Shown: in pieces, positions 1 through 8,450 of the stretch
Position numbering within the stretch: the first letter of the stretch is position 1
How the letters are laid out: every line of letters starts with the position of its first letter
DNA from: Porticoccaceae bacterium
Lineage (GTDB): Bacteria; Pseudomonadota; Gammaproteobacteria; Pseudomonadales; Porticoccaceae
Length of the DNA stretch: 21,966 bases
Assembly: GCA_002591625.1 (NCBI GenBank)
Contig: PCDB01000040.1
Location: forward strand, 37,207-59,172
Direction of reading: 5' to 3'
The notes under the pieces: model-generated
What the model saw: the letters and a program-made list of their open reading frames with translations, nothing else
Told to the model about the DNA's origin: nothing
Database searches by the model: none
Program-made: the position numbers and the translations under genes

Positions 1-633
1 AGTCTCATCGCAAGAATAAGTGAGGAGGCGCGCGTTCCTATAATTAAACACCTTGATGGAAATTGTCATATATATATCGACTCGCATGCAGATCCAAAGA
101 TGGCTGTTGAACTAGCAATAAATTCAAAAACGCATCGATATGGTGTTTGTAACGCGATGGAATCACTTCTGGTTGCAGATAATATCTCGAATAGAATTCT
201 TCCTGGTTTGTGTCAGGAACTAATTAAAAGAAATGTTGAGCTTCGAGGTTGTGATAAGACACTTGCTTTGGTGAGCGCGGCAAAAGCAGCTTGCGAATCC
301 GATTGGTCAGAAGAATATTTGGCGCCAATTCTGTCCATAAAAGTGGTGCAGAATATTGATGAAGCGATCGAGCATATTAATCATTATGGCTCAAAACATA
401 CCGACTCTATTGTCACGCAAAATGCTGAAAATGCTCAACAGTTCATTGAAAACGTTGACTCAAGCTCGGTTATGGTAAATGCGTCAACTCGTTTCGCTGA
501 CGGCTTTGAGTATGGTCTAGGTGCAGAGGTTGGAATTTCAACGGACAAAATCCATGCCCGCGGGCCAGTGGGCCTTGAAGGTCTGACCAGCCAAAAATGG
601 ATCGTCCATGGTAATGGACAAATTCGACATTAA
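1..633 (+). CDS. proA: Gamma-glutamyl phosphate reductase, 3' part (ProA)
   Basis: This is the C-terminal half of glutamate-5-semialdehyde dehydrogenase, the NADPH-dependent second step of proline synthesis in the cytoplasm. The reading frame is open from the first base, so the N-terminal part lies outside the window. Visible family features are a conserved stretch around VPIIKHLDG and CHIYID, then the catalytic cysteine in [12 protein letters not shown] (codons near 145-180). Further on come VNASTRF and the [24 protein letters not shown] segment, which is split here as [10 protein letters not shown] and [14 protein letters not shown] and closes aldehyde-dehydrogenase-type ProA proteins. The stop codon is one base before the preferred nadD start, so the two genes are probably co-transcribed, as in Pseudomonas. 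Nothing suggests a broken gene; it is only cut by the window edge. Confidence 0.95.
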   Translation, partial: SLIARISEEARVPIIKHLDGNCHIYIDSHADPKMAVELAINSKTHRYGVCNAMESLLVADNISNRILPGLCQELIKRNVELRGCDKTLALVSAAKAACESDWSEEYLAPILSIKVVQNIDEAIEHINHYGSKHTDSIVTQNAENAQQFIENVDSSSVMVNASTRFADGFEYGLGAEVGISTDKIHARGPVGLEGLTSQKWIVHGNGQIRH

Positions 634-634
634 T

Positions 635-1267
635 ATGGCTGTTGCAATCTTTGGAGGTACCTTTGATCCAGTCCATTATGGGCACATCAAGGTTGCCAGC
701 GACCTCGCTGACCATTTGGACGTAAACTCTGTCGCTCTGATGCCTTGTGGCAAGCCGACGCACAGGCCGCCGCCCGCAGCAACTCCTTCGCAACGTCTCG
801 ATATGCTTAAGTTGTCTATAGTGGGAAACCAGAAATTAACCGTTGAAGAGAGTGAGATTGATACCACCACGCCAAACTACACCATAAACAGCCTGCATAG
901 GATTAGATCTCGAATTGGCGCAAAAGAAACGGTATTTTTGTGTATAGGGTCAGATACATTGAGTCAATTAGACTCCTGGCACCAATGGACCGACCTTACC
1001 AAATACTGTCATATCGTTGCCATTTCTCGGCCAGGTTTAAATAGAAAATATTCCTCATCTTTAACAAATTGGATTGCTAGTCGCAGATGCAGAGATGTTG
1101 CGAAATTAAAAGAAAACCCAGCGGGCTTCGTTTACCATTGTGAGCTAAGCTTTTTGGATATTTCATCCACTAAAATCAGGCAAAAGATAAAAACAAATGA
1201 AGCCCTGCAAAAGCTTTTACCCAGCAAAGTGATCAACTACATCCATATTAATCATTTGTATAAATAA
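635..1267 (+). CDS. nadD: Nicotinate-mononucleotide adenylyltransferase (NadD)
   Basis: NadD transfers AMP from ATP to nicotinate mononucleotide, giving deamido-NAD and pyrophosphate in NAD synthesis. The nucleotidyltransferase signature GGTFDPVHYGH lies at residues 7-17. A GSDTLSQLDSWHQW segment follows in the middle, and the second nucleotide-binding motif SSTKIR is at about residues 177-182. The protein has 210 residues, close to the usual 210-215. I chose ATG 635 because it places the signature a few residues from the N-terminus, as in E. coli, and leaves one base after proA. An in-frame ATG at 608 would add nine residues and overlap proA. Neither has a convincing Shine-Dalgarno sequence, so translation may be coupled to proA. 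Confidence 0.93.
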   Translation: MAVAIFGGTFDPVHYGHIKVASDLADHLDVNSVALMPCGKPTHRPPPAATPSQRLDMLKLSIVGNQKLTVEESEIDTTTPNYTINSLHRIRSRIGAKETVFLCIGSDTLSQLDSWHQWTDLTKYCHIVAISRPGLNRKYSSSLTNWIASRRCRDVAKLKENPAGFVYHCELSFLDISSTKIRQKIKTNEALQKLLPSKVINYIHINHLYK

Positions 1268-1276
1268 CGCAGTCAG

Positions 1277-1657
1277 ATGTCAGAAAATCTCAAAAATATA
1301 ATCATAAATGCCCTAGAAGATATCAAGGCGGTTGACGTAGTAACCATTACTGTAAGTTCACTTACTGATGTTATGGATACAATGATCATTGCGAGTGGAA
1401 ATAGTCACCGACAAGTGAAGGCGCTCGCTAACAATGTACTGAGCGATGCCAAAAATGCCGGTTTTTTTCCCATTGGTGTAGAGGGTGAAGATAACAGAGA
1501 ATGGATCTTGATAGATTTTGGCGACGTGGTAACAAACATAATGTTACCCGGCAGCCGCGAGTTCTATGATTTAGATCGCCTTTGGTCGCTCCGCCCCGAA
1601 AACACAAAAAGAATCGCGGGCGAAGAAATCGTTGATTATCAAAAGGCCGGCCAATGA
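1277..1657 (+). CDS. rsfS: Ribosomal silencing factor (RsfS)
   Basis: RsfS (formerly DUF143, Iojap-like) binds ribosomal protein uL14 and blocks joining of the ribosomal subunits when nutrients are scarce. The 126-residue protein shows the family core: the leading helix, VDVVTITVSSLTDVMDTMII, the ASGNSHRQVKALA segment, GVEGEDNREWILIDFGDVV and the closing REFYDLDRLW. It starts nine bases after nadD, and its stop overlaps the rlmH start as ATGA (1654-1657), which points to translational coupling. The nadD-rsfS-rlmH order is widely conserved in Proteobacteria. Confidence 0.95.
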   Translation: MSENLKNIIINALEDIKAVDVVTITVSSLTDVMDTMIIASGNSHRQVKALANNVLSDAKNAGFFPIGVEGEDNREWILIDFGDVVTNIMLPGSREFYDLDRLWSLRPENTKRIAGEEIVDYQKAGQ

Positions 1658-2124
1658 AATTGAAAATAATTGGCGTGGGCTCTCGTATGCCTGAGTGGGT
1701 ATCTGGAGGCATCAAGGAATACCGACGCAGATTGCCTAAAACCTTGCTTCCTCAATTGATCGAAATCCCGCTTGCCAACCGACAAAAACATCAAACCGCA
1801 ATCTCTGCCAGAGAAAAAGAGGGTGAAGCCATATTAAAAAAGCTAGATCATCAAGATTATGTGGTTGCACTGGATATCTTGGGCCAATCCATGAAAACAG
1901 TGGAATTAGCGAATAAACTGCTCCGCTGGCAGGAAGAAGCTTTACATGTAGCACTACTTATTGGCGGTCCAGATGGCATGAGCGACTCTTGCTTGAGCCG
2001 AGCTGACCTGCGTTGGTCTCTATCTGATTTAACTCTTCCTCATGCTTTGGTGCGCGTATTAATTTTGGAGCAAATATATAGAGCATGGAGTATTAATACC
2101 AGACATCCCTACCATAGGTCGTGA
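1654..2124 (+). CDS. rlmH: 23S rRNA pseudouridine1915 N3-methyltransferase (RlmH)
   Basis: RlmH is a small SPOUT-class methyltransferase that uses S-adenosylmethionine to methylate pseudouridine 1915 in helix 69 of 23S rRNA. The 156-residue length matches the family (155 in E. coli). The SAM-binding knot is evident in the last third: LLIGGPDGMS, then WSLSDLTLPHALVRVLILEQ, then YRAWSINTRHPYHRS at the very C-terminus, where the conserved Tyr-His-Arg ends the chain. The start overlaps the rsfS stop by four bases, and mrdA begins four bases after the stop codon. Confidence 0.96.
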   Translation: MKLKIIGVGSRMPEWVSGGIKEYRRRLPKTLLPQLIEIPLANRQKHQTAISAREKEGEAILKKLDHQDYVVALDILGQSMKTVELANKLLRWQEEALHVALLIGGPDGMSDSCLSRADLRWSLSDLTLPHALVRVLILEQIYRAWSINTRHPYHRS

Positions 2125-2128
2125 TGAG

Positions 2129-3988
2129 ATGATTAACAATACTTTCGTTGATTTCGAAGCCTCTCGTAAGCTCTTTGTTAAACGAGTTGTGATCTCAGGT
2201 ATCTTTGTACTAATCCTTCTATCTTTAATTATGGTTAGATATTATGACCTGCAAGTGACTCGCCACGAAGATTTTGTAACTCAGTCGGATAATAATCGAG
2301 TGCATGTCAGGCCTGTGAGTCCAACAAGAGGTCTAATTTATGATCGAAACGGCAAACTATTAGCTGATAATAGATCAACATATAACTTAACCATTGTTCG
2401 AGAGCGTTCTAAAGATTTAGATAAATTACTCGCAGATTTAGGCAGCCTGATCGACATCTCCGAAAATGATGTCAGCGAGTTCAAAAAACGGCTGAACCGA
2501 CGGAAACCCTTTGCAAATACGGCTCTCAAATTCGATTTAACTGAGCAAGATCGTAGCATACTTGCTGTAAACAGCTTCCGATTAGAAGGGGCTGAAGTTT
2601 CAGCACACTTGACGCGCCACTATCCTACAGAAGCTATGTTCGCTCACGCAGTGGGTTACGTTGGCAGAATTAACGAGCAAGAAATGTCCATCATAGATCC
2701 CGTTAAATATAGCGGAACAGACTCTATCGGCAGAATAGGTATCGAAAAGGAATATGAAAATTATCTTCTAGGCCAAGTTGGCAGTGAACATGTAGAGACC
2801 AATGCGCGTGGGCGTGTTATGCGCTTGATGAGCAAAAAAGATCCTCAACCGGGCCAAAACTTGACGCTGCATCTCGATAGCAATCTTCAGCAGGTTGCCT
2901 ATGATGCGCTAGAAAACTACCGAAGCGCACTCGTTGCAATCGATGTGAAATCGGGCGGAATTCTAGCAATGGTAAGCACGCCCAGTTACAACCCAAATGC
3001 CTTTGTATCAGGAATAGGAAAAAAACATTATGCCTCATTGATAAATTCTGCCGACAGGCCGCTCTTTAATCGGGCCTTGAGAGGTCAGTACCCACCAGGG
3101 TCAACAATAAAACCTATGCTCGGTCTAATTGCTCTGAATGAAGAAATCGTGACAGCCGAGCATACCATTTCTGATAGCGGTTACTTCTACTTAGATGGCG
3201 TTTCGAGACCTTGGAGAGATCACAACGCAAAAAAAGGAGGTCACGGCGCCGATGTCAATCTCGCGCGAGCAATCGTTGAATCATGCGATGTCTACTTTTA
3301 TACCATGAGTACTGAGATGGATATTGATTTGCTTTCCTCGAATAGCAAATTATTTGGTTTTGGGGGAAAAACCAATATTGATATTCCAGGCGAACAAATA
3401 GGTATTATGCCCGACCGACACTGGAAGAAAAATGAATTGGGCGAGGCTTGGTTCGATGGAGACACCGTCAATGCAAGTATCGGACAAGGGTTTATGTTGG
3501 CAACGCCATTGCAACTAGCTGTTATGACCGCGCGCTTAGCATCGAATGGTAGAATAGTTACCCCCCGACTTGTAAAAGCGATTAATGGTGTAGGAATAGA
3601 GCCAAATAATGAAAATTCTAATCTTACTGATATCGATACTTTTCACTGGGACTACATCCACAAAGCAATGCAAGATGTAATCCATAGTCCTCAAGGGACT
3701 GCCAATAAGATTTCAGCAGGTTTAAATTATCGAATGGCCGGAAAAACAGGTACCGCTCAGGTTGTCAGTATAGATGCGGATGTTGAGTATGATAAAACTA
3801 AAATACAGGAAAGACAGTGGGATCATGCGCTTTTTATAGCCTTTGCGCCAGCGGATGACCCTGAAATTGCAGTCGCTTTAATCGTTGAAAATGGCGGTCA
3901 CGGGAGCGTAATAGCTGCTCCAATAGTGCGACTAGTCATAGACGAATTTATGAAAACTTCGACAAATGAAAACTTAGTACTAAGGTGA
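2129..3988 (+). CDS. mrdA: Peptidoglycan transpeptidase PBP2 of the elongasome
   Basis: This is the class B penicillin-binding protein that cross-links peptidoglycan with RodA during cylindrical growth. A single membrane anchor lies at about residues 19-37, followed by the pedestal domain beginning near RPVSPTRGLIYDRNG. In the transpeptidase domain the active-site serine is Ser325 in the STIK tetrad (PPGSTIKP). The second motif is Ser-Cys-Asp at 385-387, as in other PBP2 proteins, and the third is Lys-Thr-Gly at 539-541 (AGKTGTAQ). The 619-residue length is normal for the family. It directly follows rlmH and precedes mrdB by six bases, so the synthase pair is made together. All catalytic motifs are intact. 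Confidence 0.97.
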   Translation: MINNTFVDFEASRKLFVKRVVISGIFVLILLSLIMVRYYDLQVTRHEDFVTQSDNNRVHVRPVSPTRGLIYDRNGKLLADNRSTYNLTIVRERSKDLDKLLADLGSLIDISENDVSEFKKRLNRRKPFANTALKFDLTEQDRSILAVNSFRLEGAEVSAHLTRHYPTEAMFAHAVGYVGRINEQEMSIIDPVKYSGTDSIGRIGIEKEYENYLLGQVGSEHVETNARGRVMRLMSKKDPQPGQNLTLHLDSNLQQVAYDALENYRSALVAIDVKSGGILAMVSTPSYNPNAFVSGIGKKHYASLINSADRPLFNRALRGQYPPGSTIKPMLGLIALNEEIVTAEHTISDSGYFYLDGVSRPWRDHNAKKGGHGADVNLARAIVESCDVYFYTMSTEMDIDLLSSNSKLFGFGGKTNIDIPGEQIGIMPDRHWKKNELGEAWFDGDTVNASIGQGFMLATPLQLAVMTARLASNGRIVTPRLVKAINGVGIEPNNENSNLTDIDTFHWDYIHKAMQDVIHSPQGTANKISAGLNYRMAGKTGTAQVVSIDADVEYDKTKIQERQWDHALFIAFAPADDPEIAVALIVENGGHGSVIAAPIVRLVIDEFMKTSTNENLVLR

Positions 3989-3994
3989 TTATTC

Positions 3995-5134
3995 ATGCAC
4001 GAAGGTGATTTTGTCCGCCGCATTCAATCACTCGGAGATCGCTCCGACGAAAAAAACTTGCTTGAACTTGACTATTTTTTGATAGCTATTCTACTTTCAT
4101 TGTGCGCTATCGGTGTTCTGATAATCTACAGTGCTACTGGGCAAGATACATTTTTTGTGAAACGTCAGTTGCTGTTCATAGCAGTCGGATTCGGCCTCAT
4201 GTGCATAATGGCTCATTTATCACCCAGGGTCTGGGATAGATGGGCGCCCTTTTTGTATGTCGTTGGGATAGTATCGCTAGGTATGGTTCTGGCTTTTGGC
4301 GTTGAAGCGAATGGCGCAAGGAGGTGGCTTAACTTCGGTTTTACGCGACTGCAGCCATCGGAACTAATGAAAGTTGTGGTACCGTTAATGATTTCATCTT
4401 ACATCTCAAGGAACAGTATTCCTCCAACTTTCAAAACTATCCTCGTCTCGATCATGTTAATTCTTCTACCCGTATTGCTAGTTATTAATCAACCTGACCT
4501 CGGCACAGCGCTCCTCATATTCATATCGGGCTTGATTGTCTTGTTTCTGTCTGGCATAGGACGCAGTTACCTTATTAGTGGATTTATTCTTGCTCTGGCC
4601 GCTATACCAAGCCTCTGGCTATTTGTGATGCGAGACTACCAAAAGCAACGCGTCCTGACCATGTTCAACCCCGAGCAGGATAAATTAGGTGCAGGCTGGA
4701 ATATAATTCAATCGACTACAGCAATTGGTTCAGGCGGTTGGTACGGTAAGGGCTGGATGAACGGAACACAATCTCAACTTAACTTTCTACCTGAGAGCCA
4801 TACAGATTTTATTATTGCAGTGTTAGCAGAAGAATTTGGCTTGGTGGGTGTAATGGTTCTAAACTGCCTCTACCTGATTCTTGTAGGCCATTGTATCTCC
4901 ATAAGCATGAAATCCGAATCAATGTTTGGAAGACTTCTGGCGGCAAGCATAGGATTCACTTTCTTTGTTTTTGTATTGGTTAATCTCGCTATGGTCTCTG
5001 GAGTTCTGCCAGTTGTTGGAGCCCCTTTGCCTTTTATCAGCTATGGTGGCACTGCCATTGTGACCTTATTCGCAGGTTTTGGTATTCTAATGTCTCTCTC
5101 TAATGAATCTAAAACTAATAGGAGCAGTAATTGA
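3995..5134 (+). CDS. mrdB: Peptidoglycan glycosyltransferase RodA (SEDS family)
   Basis: RodA polymerises lipid II into glycan strands in the inner membrane as partner of PBP2. The 379-residue protein is strongly hydrophobic, with about ten membrane segments after a cytoplasmic N-terminus of some 25 residues. SEDS landmarks are NGARRWLNFG with LQPSELMK, then NQPDLGTALLIF, then the long periplasmic loop with GWNIIQSTTAIGSGG. The loop continues into FLPESHTDFI, whose Asp271 corresponds to the essential catalytic aspartate of the family, and the protein ends near PLPFISYGGTA. An AAGGTG ribosome-binding site lies seven bases before ATG 3995. The stop overlaps the TTG start of mltB. Confidence 0.97.
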   Translation: MHEGDFVRRIQSLGDRSDEKNLLELDYFLIAILLSLCAIGVLIIYSATGQDTFFVKRQLLFIAVGFGLMCIMAHLSPRVWDRWAPFLYVVGIVSLGMVLAFGVEANGARRWLNFGFTRLQPSELMKVVVPLMISSYISRNSIPPTFKTILVSIMLILLPVLLVINQPDLGTALLIFISGLIVLFLSGIGRSYLISGFILALAAIPSLWLFVMRDYQKQRVLTMFNPEQDKLGAGWNIIQSTTAIGSGGWYGKGWMNGTQSQLNFLPESHTDFIIAVLAEEFGLVGVMVLNCLYLILVGHCISISMKSESMFGRLLAASIGFTFFVFVLVNLAMVSGVLPVVGAPLPFISYGGTAIVTLFAGFGILMSLSNESKTNRSSN

Positions 5135-6312
5135 AAAAGTTAATCAGTTCGCTATTGATTCCAGTTTGGGTTTTTAGCTCATTAGCTCGAGCAGATTATT
5201 CTGAGCACCCAAGCGCGGCGGAATTCATTGATTCCATGGTAAAGACTCATCAATTTTCTCGAATCGAGTTGACCGAGTGGCTGTCCAGTGCAAAAAAAAT
5301 AGATTCAATTATCGCCGCTATGTCGCGCCCTGCCGAAAAAGTAAAACCATGGCATGAGTATAGAAAACACTTCATATCAGATCAGCGAATATCTTGGGGG
5401 GTAGACTTCTGGAACGAGCATAACGTCGTATTACAAAAAGCACAGCAAACCTTAGGTGTGGACTCCGCTATTGTGGTTAGCATTATCGGTGTCGAGACGA
5501 ACTATGGCAGAAATGTCGGGAACTATCGAGTCATAGACGCTTTAAGCACATTGGCTTTTGACTTTTATAGGGATATTGAGCCAAGAGAAAAGCGACGATT
5601 ATTTTTTACAGGGGAATTAGAGAATCTAATACTTATTGGTCGCACCCAAAAAGTGGATCCTACGTCTTTAATGGGCTCATATGCCGGTGCAATGGGATGG
5701 GGTCAGTTCATGCCGAGCAGTTACCGCAATTATGCTATAGATTTTGATCAAGACGGGTATGCCGATATATGGAAAAATCCCAATGATGTTATAGGAAGCG
5801 TGGCCAACTATCTGGCGCAGCATGGATGGGCCGCGCAAAAGCCCATTGCCATTCGAGCCTCACGAGAAGAGCCAACAAGTGAAATGATAAAAAGCTCTTC
5901 GAGAGCACATTATAATGTTGAGAAGGGGGATACACTGTATTCAATCGCCAAAAAGTTTGGTACCGATCATTATAATTTGCAAAAAGTAAATGACCTAAAA
6001 AATCCAAACGAGCTTTTTGTGGGGCAAGATTTGACAATTTCCTCTGAGCTGAAAATTAATGCATTGACTCGTCCATCAAAAACTATTGCTGAACTGAAGG
6101 AAGCAGGTTTCGACACACTAGAGCCAGCTCCGAGCGATATCAAAGCATTCCCAATGAAATTGGATGCTGGAAATAAGGATGAATATTGGATGGGCTTTAA
6201 TAACTTCTACGTTATCAGCAGATATAATCCTCGAATCAAATATGCAATGGCGGTATATCAATTGAGTGAACTCATCCAAAATGAATACTGTGCAATCAAA
6301 AATAAATGTTGA
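5131..6312 (+). CDS. mltB: Lytic transglycosylase MltB with an internal LysM domain
   Basis: MltB cleaves the glycan backbone of peptidoglycan, leaving 1,6-anhydromuramic ends. Translation probably starts at TTG 5131, with an AGGAG site at 5120-5124 and a TTGA overlap with mrdB. A cleavable signal peptide ends near residue 21 (SSLARA), with no lipobox, so the enzyme should be soluble in the periplasm, unlike lipid-anchored E. coli MltB. The catalytic glutamate is Glu122 in GVETNYG. AGAMGWGQFMPSSYRNYA and GSVANYLAQHGW follow, and the fold closes with YWMGFNNFYVISRYN and YAMAVYQL near the C-terminus. A complete LysM domain (about residues 260-303, GDTLYSIAKKFG to NPNELFVGQDL) interrupts the catalytic region. 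The last residues, with two cysteines, are encoded in the overlap with rlpA. Confidence 0.93.
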   Translation: MKKLISSLLIPVWVFSSLARADYSEHPSAAEFIDSMVKTHQFSRIELTEWLSSAKKIDSIIAAMSRPAEKVKPWHEYRKHFISDQRISWGVDFWNEHNVVLQKAQQTLGVDSAIVVSIIGVETNYGRNVGNYRVIDALSTLAFDFYRDIEPREKRRLFFTGELENLILIGRTQKVDPTSLMGSYAGAMGWGQFMPSSYRNYAIDFDQDGYADIWKNPNDVIGSVANYLAQHGWAAQKPIAIRASREEPTSEMIKSSSRAHYNVEKGDTLYSIAKKFGTDHYNLQKVNDLKNPNELFVGQDLTISSELKINALTRPSKTIAELKEAGFDTLEPAPSDIKAFPMKLDAGNKDEYWMGFNNFYVISRYNPRIKYAMAVYQLSELIQNEYCAIKNKC

Positions 6313-7135
6313 ATTTATCTTATTGATAGTTTGCGTCGTTCTAATTCAGGGCTGTAGCCAAATCAAACAAGTAGAAGGCGTGAAGGATGGCCCCGGTCGG
6401 GAACTTGATGTAAGCTCTATACCAGATGCGATTCCAAGAATAGAACCCGTAACGGTAGCCGGGAATAAGAATCCATATACAGTCTTTGGCAAGACATATC
6501 ACCTGCTCCCCTCCGCTGAAAAATATCGCCAGGTTGGAATAGCCTCTTGGTATGGAACAAAATTCCACGGTAATCCGACTTCAAATGGAGAAATATATGA
6601 TATGTATGCCATGACGGGTGCACACAAGACACTCCCAATCCCGTCATATGTTCGTGTAACTAATCTAGAGAACAATCGATCTATTGTGATTAGGATTAAC
6701 GATCGAGGACCGTTCCATAGAGATCGCATCATCGATCTATCCTATGTGGGTGCATTAAAATTGGGCTTTGCCGATCAAGGTACTGCTCGAGTCGAAGTCC
6801 AGGCTTTAAGGCCAGAAACAAAGCCAAATGGCCAACTAGTGGAGCTTGATACACAAATTCAACCTCAATCAGAGGCTCGAGGAAAAATTTTGGATCTACG
6901 TGAACTCCCTCGAGGAGGCGTATTTCTTCAGATAGGTGCTTTTATAGAACGATCGGGTGCCGAAATTCTTAAAGAAAAAATCCAACCACTCACTTCCCTA
7001 TCTATTGAAGTCCTCCAACATAAAAATTTATTTAAGGTAAAGATTGGCCCCATAAGAAACAGTGATCGCCTCACAATGCTACAAAAAAAGGTTAACGAAA
7101 AATTCGGCATAGCCTCCTTTATTCTTTGGCCTTGA
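6281..7135 (+). CDS. rlpA: Septal lytic transglycosylase lipoprotein RlpA
   Basis: RlpA is an outer-membrane lipoprotein; in Pseudomonas aeruginosa it cuts denuded glycan strands at the septum. From ATG 6281 a signal peptide ends at the lipobox LIQGC, with Cys25 as the lipidated residue. The double-psi beta-barrel spans about residues 84-175 (VGIASWYGTKFHG to ARVEVQAL). Within it Glu104, His115 and Asp141 (RINDRGPF) have the spacing I recall for the catalytic residues of P. aeruginosa RlpA. A SPOR domain that binds denuded peptidoglycan fills residues 212-284. The gene overlaps mltB by 32 bases. A GTG at 6266 would add five residues, but neither start has a clear ribosome-binding site; I prefer ATG. 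Confidence 0.94.
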   Translation: MNTVQSKINVEFILLIVCVVLIQGCSQIKQVEGVKDGPGRELDVSSIPDAIPRIEPVTVAGNKNPYTVFGKTYHLLPSAEKYRQVGIASWYGTKFHGNPTSNGEIYDMYAMTGAHKTLPIPSYVRVTNLENNRSIVIRINDRGPFHRDRIIDLSYVGALKLGFADQGTARVEVQALRPETKPNGQLVELDTQIQPQSEARGKILDLRELPRGGVFLQIGAFIERSGAEILKEKIQPLTSLSIEVLQHKNLFKVKIGPIRNSDRLTMLQKKVNEKFGIASFILWP

Positions 7136-7143
7136 TATATAAG

Positions 7144-7179
7144 ACATCTGACTTGTCAAAGTACCAGATGTGATAAGAT
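7144..7179 (+). promoter_or_regulatory. Probable dacA promoter with overlapping dyad
   Basis: The 79-base gap before dacA holds a promoter-like pair on the plus strand: TTGTCA at 7153-7158 and, 15 bases on, an extended -10 element TGATAAGAT at 7171-7179. The same bases contain a strong inverted repeat. ACATCTG (7144-7150) is the exact complement of CAGATGT (7165-7171), and just inside them ACTT (7151-7154) pairs with AAGT (7159-7162) around a GTCA loop. There is no T run after it, so an operator or RNA hairpin fits better than a Rho-independent terminator for rlpA. The short spacer lowers my confidence in the promoter; the dyad itself is plain. Confidence 0.45.
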
Positions 7180-7214
7180 ACAGATCGAAACTCGAATTAT
7201 GGAAAGAGAATACC

Positions 7215-8390
7215 ATGCATAGAAAAAGTCTTGTCCGCCAAACTTTATTCCTGCTTTTTATCATCATGGGCACAAACATAGCGGCTCAAAATCCAGTGCC
7301 AAAAGCCCCCGATTTGGATGGAAAAGCTTGGATACTAATTGATGCGACCACTGGTTTTGTTATCGCCGAAAATAACGCAGATGAACCATTGCCGCCGGCT
7401 AGTTTGGCAAAAATGATGACTACATACATAGCAGTAAAACAAATTAAGCAAGGCATATTAAGGGATTATGATGAGGTTCTTGTTAGCGACAACGCATGGG
7501 AAAAAGGCGGTGCCAAAACCGACGGATCAACTATGTTTCTGAGTCCAAGAACAACCGTGCCAGTGATTGACTTGATGCGCGGCATCATTATTCAGTCAGG
7601 CAACGACGCAGCCATTGCTCTAGCCGAGCACATTAGTGGGAGCGAGGACGCATTCAGTAATCTAATGAACGACACCGCGGCTGATCTCGGCATGGACAAC
7701 ACTTTTTATTACAATTCCACAGGTCTGCCCATCGAAGGGATGTTGTCCTCAGCGCGAGACCAGGTTAGGCTGATAAGAGCAATCATCGAGCTCGACCCTG
7801 AGTATTATGCGTTATACTCCGAAAAATATTTCCAGCACAATGATATTAACCAACCGAACCGTAACCGGCTACTCTGGAGGGATAGTAGTGTTGATGGGCT
7901 CAAAACAGGTTATACCAAAGCGGCAGGGTATTGTTTAGCAGCATCTGCAAAACGAAAGGACATGCGATTAATATCCGTCCTTCTGGGCTCAACAAGTGCT
8001 GAGTCTAGAGCAAGGCAAACTCAGAAACTCTTATCTTATGGTTTCAGACATTTTGATACGAAAAAAATATACGCTCAAGGAGATGTTCTTAAAGAAAATG
8101 CAAAAGTCTGGTTTGGTTCAGATGATTTCCTTAATCTCACTATCGCGCAAGATATTGTCCTAACCCTCCCTCGTAGATCCGAAAAAAATTTAGTTGCTAA
8201 TATTATAGTTGATCAACAACTAGAGGCCCCAATCATTGCGGGCGAAGAATTGGGCCGACTGCAGGTATCTCTTGCAGAAAACACACTAGTCGATGTTCCA
8301 TTAGTTGCCGACAAAGACGTATCAGAATCTGATCTTTTTTCTAGATTTTATGATTGGGTTGTACTGTTTTTTACCAACTTGATGGCATAG
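7215..8390 (+). CDS. dacA: D-alanyl-D-alanine carboxypeptidase (PBP5/6 type)
   Basis: This low-molecular-weight penicillin-binding protein removes the terminal D-alanine from peptidoglycan pentapeptides in the periplasm. I start it at ATG 7215, preceded by an AAAGAG site and giving a normal signal peptide that ends near residue 24 (TNIAAQ). A GTG at 7170 would add 15 unlikely residues. The serine-hydrolase motifs are Ser63-Leu-Ala-Lys66, Ser128-Gly-Asn130 and Lys230-Thr-Gly232. A PBP5-type C-terminal beta domain follows, with an amphipathic tail (SDLFSRFYDWVVLFFTNLM) that would bind the outer face of the inner membrane. The 391-residue length fits DacA/DacC. It may have its own promoter in the gap upstream. 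Confidence 0.95.
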   Translation: MHRKSLVRQTLFLLFIIMGTNIAAQNPVPKAPDLDGKAWILIDATTGFVIAENNADEPLPPASLAKMMTTYIAVKQIKQGILRDYDEVLVSDNAWEKGGAKTDGSTMFLSPRTTVPVIDLMRGIIIQSGNDAAIALAEHISGSEDAFSNLMNDTAADLGMDNTFYYNSTGLPIEGMLSSARDQVRLIRAIIELDPEYYALYSEKYFQHNDINQPNRNRLLWRDSSVDGLKTGYTKAAGYCLAASAKRKDMRLISVLLGSTSAESRARQTQKLLSYGFRHFDTKKIYAQGDVLKENAKVWFGSDDFLNLTIAQDIVLTLPRRSEKNLVANIIVDQQLEAPIIAGEELGRLQVSLAENTLVDVPLVADKDVSESDLFSRFYDWVVLFFTNLMA

Positions 8391-8450
8391 CACCAATATT
8401 TTGAAAACTAGACGATCAAATGAGCTAACTTAATTAACACTAGGCAAAAG

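Noticed and set aside
5908..6040. Copying of the LysM unit between mltB and nlpD within the locus
   Set aside because: The two LysM domains share only the family consensus around TLYSIA and differ elsewhere, so recent exchange is not supported.
8401..8435. Promoter before ybeD
   Set aside because: A TTGAAA is followed only by a poor -10 with a 19-base spacer; this could be chance in AT-rich sequence.
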